A stretch of 44,376 bases of DNA from a virus. The DNA lies in IMG/VR virus record IMGVR_UViG_3300035099_000469, positions 1 through 44,376 of that record; one strand, given 5' to 3'. The position numbers and the translations under genes are program-made. Of this stretch, positions 1 through 6,371 are shown piece after piece (the first letter of the stretch is position 1; each line of letters starts with the position of its first letter). Under the pieces are notes generated by a model, which did not search any database, was not told where the DNA came from, and worked only from the letters and a program-made list of their open reading frames with translations.

Positions 1-1
1 T

Positions 2-232
2 TTCCTGGTCCGCGTCGATGACGGCCGCGGCAAGGACGATCCGCTGAACCTGATTATTGAAGTCAGCGGCGAGCGCGACGCCGACAAAGCTGCCAAGGTC
101 GCCACTGCCCGCAATCTGTGGGTTCCCGCGGTGAACAACGCCGCGACCTGGGGCCGGTGGGACTTCATCGAGATCGCCGATCCGTGGGACGCGAAGAACA
201 CGGTCCAGGCATACTTGAAAAGAAGCTTGTGA
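2..232 (+). CDS. Type III-like restriction subunit (Res), C-terminal fragment
   Basis: The open frame runs in from the left edge and ends at the TGA at 230-232, so only the last 76 residues are present. The tail reads as the end of a DEAD/DEAH helicase-nuclease of the type III R-M restriction-subunit family: LIIEVSGERD, then a Lys/Ala-rich helix (DKAAKVATAR), then GRWDFIEIADPWDAK. This resembles the C-terminal nuclease part of planctomycete and Thermus-type Res proteins from memory. The helicase motifs lie outside the window. The matching methyltransferase is encoded at 1955-4957, which supports the call. The order (Res first, Mod after three intervening genes) is unusual. Ten bases separate it from the next ATG, so it is probably co-transcribed. 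Confidence 0.6.
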   Translation, partial: FLVRVDDGRGKDDPLNLIIEVSGERDADKAAKVATARNLWVPAVNNAATWGRWDFIEIADPWDAKNTVQAYLKRSL

Positions 233-242
233 GAGCCAGGCT

Positions 243-1247
243 ATGAGCAAGGCAAGAAGCAAACACAGCAGCGGCACTCCACCGCGTTTGACGGTCACCA
301 TGAAGGGACCGAAGGTAGGCGATGCGCGCTTGTCAGCCGCCGACCTTGCTGAGATTGTCAAGCGCACGCAACAGGCGTTGAAGCGAGTCGGCCGCGTTCT
401 TTACGGTCAGGACTCACAGCGACAAGGACGCGACAGGGCCGATATTGAACAACTCTGCGAACTCTTCCTTATCGCGTGGAAGCCGGGAAGCGCGGTTGCG
501 CAACTGGAGCTTGGCGCGCCGCCGGCGCAGATGGACATGTTCGGCTACATCGGCGAGGAGAGTGTCAAGGCACTTGTGGGCGGTATGCCCCAGATTCAGC
601 AGACCAATGTCACAGCAACCAACCTTCCCCGTGGCTTCGATCGGGGAGTGCTTCAGACGTGTGATGCCCTCGCGAAGGTCCTGGACCATGGCATCGACAC
701 CATCACGTTCGAGTCTCAGAACGGCCGCGCCGGTGCGGCGTTTACGTTGGACACACCTCTTCGGAATCGCGTCCGGGAACTGCTGGGTCAACCCGTCGAT
801 GTGTCGAGCGCTGCGAAAACCGGCCGGCTGGAGGAACTCAACGGGCACGGTGCGCTGACGGGACGATTGTGGGAGGCCGACGGGACCAAGTGGATGTGCC
901 ATTTCAAGCAAGAGCACATTGAGCAGTTGCCCGAGGCCTGGATGCGGACTGCCCGAGTCGTCGGCCGGGCGATCGTTGAGGAAGGGAAGGAGCGGGTCCT
1001 TGAAGTCGAATCGCTAGTTGTGCTCGACGACGAGATGGTCCCTCCAACCGCCCGGGAGGCAGCGCCCTTCTGGAAATCGCTGTCGCTTGAGGAACTCGCC
1101 GAGCAGCAGGGCGTGGCGGCGGTGTCCGATCTCGACGCGATCAGCGCGCTTTGGCCGGTTGACGACGATCCCGATGAACTCCTGCGGCACATCCTCCACG
1201 AACGTGAGGCCCGTCGCACGCTCGCGGAGGGAGGTAACGCCGCATGA
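243..1247 (+). CDS. Unrecognised 334-aa protein paired with PIN nuclease
   Basis: No family is recognised. The protein is soluble with no membrane segments. Its N-terminus is basic (SKARSKHSSG), followed by a beta-type start (PRLTVTMKGPKVGD) and a helix-rich middle; the C-terminal third contains an acidic stretch (LPVDDDPDELLRHIL) and ends in a charged helix. The final ATGA at 1244-1247 is shared with the start of the PIN gene, so the two are translationally coupled. That arrangement resembles antitoxin-toxin pairs, but at 334 residues the protein is far larger than a normal VapB antitoxin and no DNA-binding domain is evident. It could instead be a partner or sensor in the surrounding R-M cassette. 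The coding call is firm because of the coupling and position; the function is open. Confidence 0.75.
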   Translation: MSKARSKHSSGTPPRLTVTMKGPKVGDARLSAADLAEIVKRTQQALKRVGRVLYGQDSQRQGRDRADIEQLCELFLIAWKPGSAVAQLELGAPPAQMDMFGYIGEESVKALVGGMPQIQQTNVTATNLPRGFDRGVLQTCDALAKVLDHGIDTITFESQNGRAGAAFTLDTPLRNRVRELLGQPVDVSSAAKTGRLEELNGHGALTGRLWEADGTKWMCHFKQEHIEQLPEAWMRTARVVGRAIVEEGKERVLEVESLVVLDDEMVPPTAREAAPFWKSLSLEELAEQQGVAAVSDLDAISALWPVDDDPDELLRHILHEREARRTLAEGGNAA

Positions 1248-1783
1248 GCGTGGTCCTCCTCGATACCAGCGTCGCCAGTCTTCTTCATCCCAAGAAGAAG
1301 AACGATCCCTTGCGCGCCAAGTACGAGCCCCATATGCGTGGGCAGACCTTGGCGCTCAGTTTCCAGACCGTGGCCGAGCTTTGGGACTGGGCTGAAAAGA
1401 ACAACTGGGGCGCTAAGGCGAGGGAAGGACTCGACGCATTCATCCGTCGGTTCCTGGTCATTCCCTACGATTACGACTTGGCAAAGACCTGGGCACGGGT
1501 GATGTCGGGTTCGCGGGCCGCCGGTCGGAGGCTCGAGGCCGGCGATTGTTGGATCATCGCCACGGCCGTGCATCGCGACCTGCCACTGCTCACCCATGAT
1601 CGGGATATGGTCGGACGTGCAATCAATGGGCTGAACGTGGTGAGCTATCTCGACTCCGACGCGCCCAAGTCGGATGGTTCATCCTGCGTGACGCCGGGAC
1701 AAAGGGAGACCTCGCATGCGCCGGATTCACCTCGGCAACGCGGAGAAGCAGATCCTGGTCGAGCTATACGGCCAGACCCGTAA
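1244..1783 (+). CDS. PIN-domain ribonuclease (VapC-like)
   Basis: The PIN fold is clear, with the acidic metal-binding residues in the right order: D7 in LLDTSVAS, E45 in QTVAELWDW, E98 and D101 in RRLEAGDCWI, and D119 in LLTHDRDM. PIN enzymes cut RNA in the cytoplasm with Mg2+ or Mn2+ and are typically toxins. The start overlaps the previous stop (ATGA). Typical VapC proteins are 130-140 aa; this ORF is 179 aa, and residues after about 140 look like unstructured read-through that overlaps the next gene by 68 bases, so the tail may be a recent extension. It sits inside an R-M cassette between the Res fragment and the methyltransferase, suggesting a back-up abortive activity. That role is inferred. 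Confidence 0.85.
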   Translation: MSVVLLDTSVASLLHPKKKNDPLRAKYEPHMRGQTLALSFQTVAELWDWAEKNNWGAKAREGLDAFIRRFLVIPYDYDLAKTWARVMSGSRAAGRRLEAGDCWIIATAVHRDLPLLTHDRDMVGRAINGLNVVSYLDSDAPKSDGSSCVTPGQRETSHAPDSPRQRGEADPGRAIRPDP

Positions 1784-1934
1784 GACCGTGGATGACCTGC
1801 CCTACACCGAGGAGTTCGAGACCCTCTACACCAAGTTCGTCGCTCGATCTGGTCGGGTCATGACACGCCACGACGTCTGGCGAGCGCTGGCCAGTCAGCG
1901 CAAGGCCCGCCGTCTGGTCCGCAAGGAACGCTGA
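1716..1934 (+). CDS. Small basic protein (72 aa) upstream of methyltransferase
   Basis: A 72-residue basic protein. It begins MRRIHLGNAEKQILVELYG and ends in a Lys/Arg-rich helix (SQRKARRLVRKER). The middle (GRVMTRHDVWRALASQRKA) looks like a helix-turn-helix or winged-helix recognition segment, so DNA binding is plausible, but I cannot name a family. It has a good Shine-Dalgarno stretch (AAGGGAGA at 1702-1709) before its ATG although it overlaps the tail of the PIN gene, and it is followed 20 bases later by the methyltransferase start. A specificity or regulatory subunit for the methyltransferase is possible. Confidence 0.7.
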   Translation: MRRIHLGNAEKQILVELYGQTRKTVDDLPYTEEFETLYTKFVARSGRVMTRHDVWRALASQRKARRLVRKER

Positions 1935-1954
1935 ACCGAGCAAGGGGAGACCGC

Positions 1955-4900
1955 ATGGCACGGAAGAAAACCACCGGCACCGGCCGCGGCCGAAGCGTCG
2001 AGGCCGTCCGGCACAAGCACAAGCGCAAGAACATCCCCACCGAGGAGCTGCGCGACTTCGTGCGCGAGGAAGAGCAGCAGCCGCGGAAGGTGCTCTACCC
2101 GCGCGACCCGGACCTCGATCCGCAACTGGTCTGGAATGGCAAGGACGAGCAGGACGCCGCGCCGCTGGAAGTGCCCGCCGTGCCCGTCTACATCCAGGAG
2201 AAAATCCACCCCCAGGCCATCATTGACCAGTGGATCGTGGATAGTGAAAAGTGGATGGCCGAACACGGAAAGCCGTCCCGACCATCCACCATCCACGATA
2301 CACCGTCACTATTCGCCGACTTCAACGGCCTGCCGGCCGCTTTTGCCGACCGCGTGGACTTCTACCACCACGAGGGCAACTGGTCCAACCGCCTGATCCT
2401 GGGCGACTCGCTGCTGGTGATGACCAGCCTGGCCGAGAAAGAGGGCCTCAAGGGCCAGGTCCAGATGATCTACATCGACCCGCCCTACGGCATCAAGTTC
2501 GGCTCCAACTGGCAGGTCTCGACGCGCAAGCGCGACGTGCGCGACGGCAAGGCCGAGGACGTGGTCCGCCAGCCCGAACAGATCAAGGCCTTCCGCGACA
2601 CGTGGCAGCTCGGCATCCACTCGTACCTGGCCTACCTCCGCGACCGCCTCGTCGTCGCCCGCGACCTGCTCACCGAGTCCGGCTCCGTCTTCGTGCAGAT
2701 CGGCGATGAGAACGTCCACCTCGTGCGATGCCTGCTCGACGAGGTGTTTGGGGCCGACAATTTCATTTCGCTGATTGCCTTTGCCACAACCAGCGGCTTT
2801 GAGACGAAAGAACTTGCGCGTGGTGGGGATTACTTGCTTTGGTACGGGAAGAACAAGGAGGGCGGGATTAAGGTCAGGGCCTTGTTCGAGGATGCGCAAA
2901 AGGAGGGCGGGGCCAGCGGCTATCGCTGGGTGATGTCTAGCGACGGAAGTTACCGCGCGCTGACAGTTGAGGAGGTCCGAGGGGATGCGCCACTGCCAGC
3001 TAACGTAAGATTCTACAAGCCCGACAACACGCTTTCCCAAGGTGCGTCGTCGGAACGGCAAGACTTCCAGTACAACGGTAAGACATACAGCCCGGGGGTC
3101 AACTCGCATTGGAAGGCTCAGTATCCCGACGGCATGCGCCGACTTGCGCGGGCGGGACGGTTCCATGTGTCTCGAAACACAATCCAATACGCTCGCTTCG
3201 CAGACGACTTCGCAGTCAAGAGCCGAAATAACATTTGGACGGACACCATCACGGGACAGTTCACAGAAGACAAGGTGTTTGTCGTCCAGACTAACACGAA
3301 GGTCATCGAGCGTTGCATCCTGATGACTACCGACCCCGGCGATCTGGTGCTGGACCCGACGTGCGGGAGCGGGACGACGGCGTACGTCGCCGAGCAGTGG
3401 GGCCGGCGGTGGATCACCATCGACACCAGCCGCGTCGCCCTGACGCTGGCCCGCACCCGCCTGATGGCCGCCAGGTTCCCCTACTACTACCTGGCGGATG
3501 ACCATCCACAGATTGCACAGATGAACACAGAGGAGGAAATCAAGTACCATCTGCGTAAATCTGTGACATCTGTGGATCGCTCCTCCGGCGACGTGCGCAA
3601 GGGGTTCATCTACAGGCGCGTGCCGCACATCACGCTCAAGTCCATCGCCAACAACGAGGAAATCGACGTTATCCACGCGAAGTGGCAGCCGCAGGTGGAA
3701 GAGGCGCTGGCCCGGCTGAACGCGGCCCTGCGCGGTCACCAGACGCCGTTCGCGGTGACCGAGGGCGGCCGGGCGGGGCACGAGGTCCGCTTCGACGCCC
3801 CGGCCGACGCGACCTTCACCATGCCCAGCGGCCAGGTGGTGCCGGTCTGCGCGCTGGTCGAGTGGGAGGTGCCGCGGCAGGCCCCGCAGGACTGGCCGGC
3901 GGCGGCGCACCAGGCCCTGGAGGAGTTCTGGCGGCTGCGCCGGGCGCGGCAGAAGGAGATCGACGACTCGATCCAGCGCCGGGCCGAGTACGAGGTGCTG
4001 TACGATCAGCCGTACGAGGACCCCAAGCGCGTCCGCGTGACAGGCCCGTTCACGGTCGAGAGCCTCTCGCCGCACCGGACGATCAGCGTGGAGGAGAAGC
4101 GCGACCGGGCCGAAAGGCCGCGCGACTGGGGCGCGGGCGACGCCGCGCCGCCGCGGACGCTCAAGACGATCGGCCCGGACGACTTCGGGCGGATGATCCT
4201 GGAGAACCTGCGCACCGCTGGCGTGCAGACGGGCAAGAAGGGCGAGCGGCTGAAGTTCGAGACGCTGGAACCCTACGCCGGCCAGTGGATTCACGGCCGG
4301 GGCGAGTACGTCGAGAAGGACGGCACGCGGAAGCGGGCGGCCGTGTGCATCGGCCCCGAGCACGGCACGGTCGGGCCGGAACTGGTGAAGGAGGCGGCCA
4401 AGGAGGCGGTGCAGGGCGTGGGCTTCGACGTGCTGATCGTCTGCGGCTTCGCCTTCGACCCGCACGTGAGCGAGGAGGCCAAGCGCTACGGCAAGCTGGT
4501 GGTGCTGCCGTGCCGGATGAACCCGGACCTGGCCATGGGCGACCTGCTGAAGAAGACGGGCAGCGGCAACCTGTTCATGGTCTTCGGCGAGCCGGACGTG
4601 GCCGTGAAGAAGGCCGCGGGCGGCAAGCTAACGGCGGAGATCAAGGGGCTGGATGTGTACGACCCGACGACGGGCGAGATTCGCTCGTCCAGCACGGACG
4701 ACATCGCCTGCTGGTTCATCGACACCAACTACAACGGCGAGAGCTTCTTCGTGCGGCACGCCTACTTCACCGGGGCCGACGAGCCGTACGACAAGCTGAG
4801 GCGGGCGCTGCGGGCCGAGGTGGACGAGGCGGCCTGGTCGGCGCTGTACGCGACCATCAGCCGGCCGTTCGACCGGCCCGAAACGGGCAAGATCGCGATC

Positions 4901-4957
4901 AAGGTCATCAACCACTACGGCGACGAGGTGCTGAAGGTGTACGAGGTGGAGGCGTAG
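1955..4957 (+). CDS. Type III-like DNA methyltransferase (Mod), 1000 aa
   Basis: An SAM-dependent amino-methyltransferase of the beta class. The catalytic motif DPPY is at residues 175-178, preceded by a GDSLLVM segment and followed about 290 residues later by the SAM-binding motif (LDPTCGSGTTA), which is the motif order of type III Mod proteins. At 1000 residues it is longer than classic Mod (about 650): an N-terminal extension of roughly 130 basic residues and a large C-terminal domain (about 620-1000) are extra. A ribosome-binding site (GGGGAGA) precedes the ATG. Two in-frame segments, residues about 92-120 and 517-541, are made of short inverted repeats (see separate entries) and look like insertions. 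The 722-1000 part is unassigned. It would modify host DNA to protect it from the Res subunit encoded upstream. Confidence 0.9.
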   Translation: MARKKTTGTGRGRSVEAVRHKHKRKNIPTEELRDFVREEEQQPRKVLYPRDPDLDPQLVWNGKDEQDAAPLEVPAVPVYIQEKIHPQAIIDQWIVDSEKWMAEHGKPSRPSTIHDTPSLFADFNGLPAAFADRVDFYHHEGNWSNRLILGDSLLVMTSLAEKEGLKGQVQMIYIDPPYGIKFGSNWQVSTRKRDVRDGKAEDVVRQPEQIKAFRDTWQLGIHSYLAYLRDRLVVARDLLTESGSVFVQIGDENVHLVRCLLDEVFGADNFISLIAFATTSGFETKELARGGDYLLWYGKNKEGGIKVRALFEDAQKEGGASGYRWVMSSDGSYRALTVEEVRGDAPLPANVRFYKPDNTLSQGASSERQDFQYNGKTYSPGVNSHWKAQYPDGMRRLARAGRFHVSRNTIQYARFADDFAVKSRNNIWTDTITGQFTEDKVFVVQTNTKVIERCILMTTDPGDLVLDPTCGSGTTAYVAEQWGRRWITIDTSRVALTLARTRLMAARFPYYYLADDHPQIAQMNTEEEIKYHLRKSVTSVDRSSGDVRKGFIYRRVPHITLKSIANNEEIDVIHAKWQPQVEEALARLNAALRGHQTPFAVTEGGRAGHEVRFDAPADATFTMPSGQVVPVCALVEWEVPRQAPQDWPAAAHQALEEFWRLRRARQKEIDDSIQRRAEYEVLYDQPYEDPKRVRVTGPFTVESLSPHRTISVEEKRDRAERPRDWGAGDAAPPRTLKTIGPDDFGRMILENLRTAGVQTGKKGERLKFETLEPYAGQWIHGRGEYVEKDGTRKRAAVCIGPEHGTVGPELVKEAAKEAVQGVGFDVLIVCGFAFDPHVSEEAKRYGKLVVLPCRMNPDLAMGDLLKKTGSGNLFMVFGEPDVAVKKAAGGKLTAEIKGLDVYDPTTGEIRSSSTDDIACWFIDTNYNGESFFVRHAYFTGADEPYDKLRRALRAEVDEAAWSALYATISRPFDRPETGKIAIKVINHYGDEVLKVYEVEA
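2230..2314. repeat. Inverted arrays of a 7-bp word (GTGGATR) inside mod
   Basis: Left array: GTGGATC, GTGGATA, GTGAAAA, GTGGATG start at 2230, 2237, 2244 and 2251. Right array on the opposite strand: CATCCAC, CATCCAC, GATACAC start at 2283, 2290 and 2297, followed by a decayed unit. The period is exactly 7 on both arms with a 25-bp spacer. The element is translated in frame as part of the methyltransferase without a stop. Confidence 0.75.
3504..3577. repeat. Inverted arrays of a 9-bp word (CCACAGATK) inside mod
   Basis: Left array: CCACAGATT, GCACAGATG, AACACAGAG at 3506, 3515 and 3524. Right array, reverse-complement: ATCTGCGTA, AATCTGTGA, CATCTGTGG at 3549, 3558 and 3567. The period is exactly 9 on both arms with a 16-bp spacer, and the outermost bases (ATCC...GGAT) also pair. 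It lies between the SAM motif and the C-terminal domain of the methyltransferase and keeps the reading frame. Confidence 0.8.
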
Positions 4958-4960
4958 TGA

Positions 4961-5797
4961 ATGGCGAAGCGACGCCTGCCGGCAACTGATCCGAACGGGA
5001 AGCCCGCGACCGTAGACGAACTTGACACCGCCATCCTCGACCTGCTGGCCCGGCTGCCGCTCAAGTGGTCCCCGCTGGACGTGGACGGCCTGTCGGCCGT
5101 GGAGCAGGAAGCGCTCCGGCTGCTGACGGCCGGCGGGATGGTCGAGCGGCGGTTCTCATTGCGGCTGCGGTTGATCGGTCACGGCGAGGCTGTGGAGGCG
5201 ACGGTCACGGCCACGGGTGCAGGCGGGCTGGCCCAGGCGTTCGAGCCGGTGCTGAAGGCGGCCTGGCAGGCGTGGGCCGGCGACTACCTCAAGGGCCGGG
5301 CCGGCGGGCCGCAGGACCAACCGACGTTTCATTGTGAGCGCATCGGTGCGGAGGAAGCGCGGCTGACGGCGGACGGCCAGCAGGCGCGGGCCGACATCGA
5401 GGCGGGGAAGGCTCGCACGGTGCTGGATTTCCTGCACCGGCGGACGCTGGTCTTCATGGGCGTGACCGTGCCGGGCCACGGCCGCACCGAGAAGCTCCGC
5501 ACGGTCAAGGTCGTCTCCGAGCCGACGGCCCCGCTGCAGGTCGAGGTGGTCAACAACGGCCCGCTGGCGGCGATTGCCGACACGCTGGCCAAGTGGTTCG
5601 AGCGGCAGGCCAAGCAGGTACCTGACGACTTGATTACGATGCAGATCGCGCTGGACGAGTTTGAGACAAAGGAAGCGACGATTCGCCGCAAGATCAAGAA
5701 GGGGGAACTACGCGACTACCGACCGGTCGGCGCGGGGAAGAACTCCAAGCTCCTGCTGTCGCGGGCCGAGCTTGCCCGCCATTTCGGCCGCAAGTAA
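4961..5797 (+). CDS. Unrecognised 278-aa protein with C-terminal HTH-like segment
   Basis: It starts 3 bases after the methyltransferase stop and closes the cassette. The N-terminal third contains a winged-helix-like stretch (LDTAILDLLARLPLKWSPLDVDGLSAVEQEALRLL, broken here by my reading into two helices and a turn). The last 50 residues (TKEATIRRKIKKGEL, then LLLSRAELARHF) look like the helix-turn-helix ending common in planctomycete phage and island proteins. There is no catalytic motif and no membrane segment. It may be a regulator or accessory DNA-binding subunit of the R-M cassette. The function is not known. Confidence 0.75.
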   Translation: MAKRRLPATDPNGKPATVDELDTAILDLLARLPLKWSPLDVDGLSAVEQEALRLLTAGGMVERRFSLRLRLIGHGEAVEATVTATGAGGLAQAFEPVLKAAWQAWAGDYLKGRAGGPQDQPTFHCERIGAEEARLTADGQQARADIEAGKARTVLDFLHRRTLVFMGVTVPGHGRTEKLRTVKVVSEPTAPLQVEVVNNGPLAAIADTLAKWFERQAKQVPDDLITMQIALDEFETKEATIRRKIKKGELRDYRPVGAGKNSKLLLSRAELARHFGRK

Positions 5798-5830
5798 TAG
5801 ACCCCTGTCAAGCCCGTCTGCTCGATCATT

Positions 5831-5882
5831 TGCGGTCATTTTGCGGTCATTGTGCGCGCAAGTGCGGTCAAGTGCGCTCACG
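5831..5882. promoter_or_regulatory. Helically phased GCGSTCA array A
   Basis: GCGGTCA or a close variant starts at 5832, 5843, 5854 (GCGCGCA), 5864 and 5874, with spacings of 11, 11, 10 and 10, so all copies face the same side of the helix. The array ends 39 bases before the start of the HTH gene at 5921. The same word in the same phasing occurs at 33902-33961, and a weaker form at 44338-44360. An operator array for a cooperative repressor is the simplest reading. Confidence 0.6.
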
Positions 5883-5920
5883 CCCCAAGTCCGGCTCCGA
5901 ACCACCCTTATATTCGCGGC

Positions 5921-6136
5921 ATGGACCGGCGATTCATCACGCTGAGCAGACTGGCCGCGCGATTGGGCCTGCCGCGGCGATTCCTGCGTGAGCAGGCCCG
6001 ACGCGGCCTGATCCCGTACCTGCTGGTCGGCGGGCGGATGCGGTTCGAGGAAGCGGCCGTCTGCGAGGCGCTCCGCCGCCAGTCGGTCGGGCGGCCGGAC
6101 GCCGGTGCGACCGCGGAGGTCGAGCGTGCCCGGTGA
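5921..6136 (+). CDS. Excisionase/MerR-type HTH protein (71 aa)
   Basis: The protein begins MDRRFITLSRLAARLGLPR, the usual start of excisionase-like winged-helix proteins (helix 1, LAARLGLPRRFLREQ; helix 2, ARRGLIPYLLVGGRMRF; then EEAAVCEALRRQ). The ATG at 5921 is chosen because the homology begins there. The longer in-frame reading to 5852 would translate the phased repeat array. It is the first gene of the plus-strand module that carries a primase and a serine recombinase, which fits an excision or replication-control factor. Confidence 0.75.
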   Translation: MDRRFITLSRLAARLGLPRRFLREQARRGLIPYLLVGGRMRFEEAAVCEALRRQSVGRPDAGATAEVERAR

Positions 6137-6371
6137 CCTTACCAGCACCGTCCGGCCGACCCCGACCGCCGCCCGCCGGCGACCGCGACGCGGCCATCCG
6201 CCTGCGGCCGGTGTTGCTTCGACCGATCGAGTGGGCGACTTCGAGCTGCGGATCGTGCTCGCCGACGAATCTCCCGAGTCACGCCGGCGGTGGGAGCAGC
6301 GGAGCGAGGCGCTCGCCGCCTGGCTGCTGAGCCGGTGGCGTGAGCAGCACGGGCCGGAGGGGCGGAACTGA
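6126..6371 (+). CDS. Small unrecognised protein (81 aa), coupled to primase
   Basis: A GTG at 6126 lies inside the tail of the preceding HTH gene and the frame stops with TGA at 6369-6371, which overlaps the ATG of the primase (TGATG). This double coupling argues it is translated. The N-terminal half is Arg/Pro-rich and low complexity; the C-terminal half (DFELRIVLADESPESRRRWEQRSEALAAWLLSRW, given here only as a region at residues about 37-72) is a charged amphipathic helix pair. The family is not recognised. Confidence 0.6.
   Translation: MPGDLTSTVRPTPTAARRRPRRGHPPAAGVASTDRVGDFELRIVLADESPESRRRWEQRSEALAAWLLSRWREQHGPEGRN

Noticed and set aside
2309-4465. Long minus-strand frame (718 aa) opposite the methyltransferase
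   Set aside because: Antisense shadow of a GC-rich gene: no start signal, no recognisable domain, Arg/Pro/Leu-heavy composition; the plus strand encodes a clear methyltransferase.
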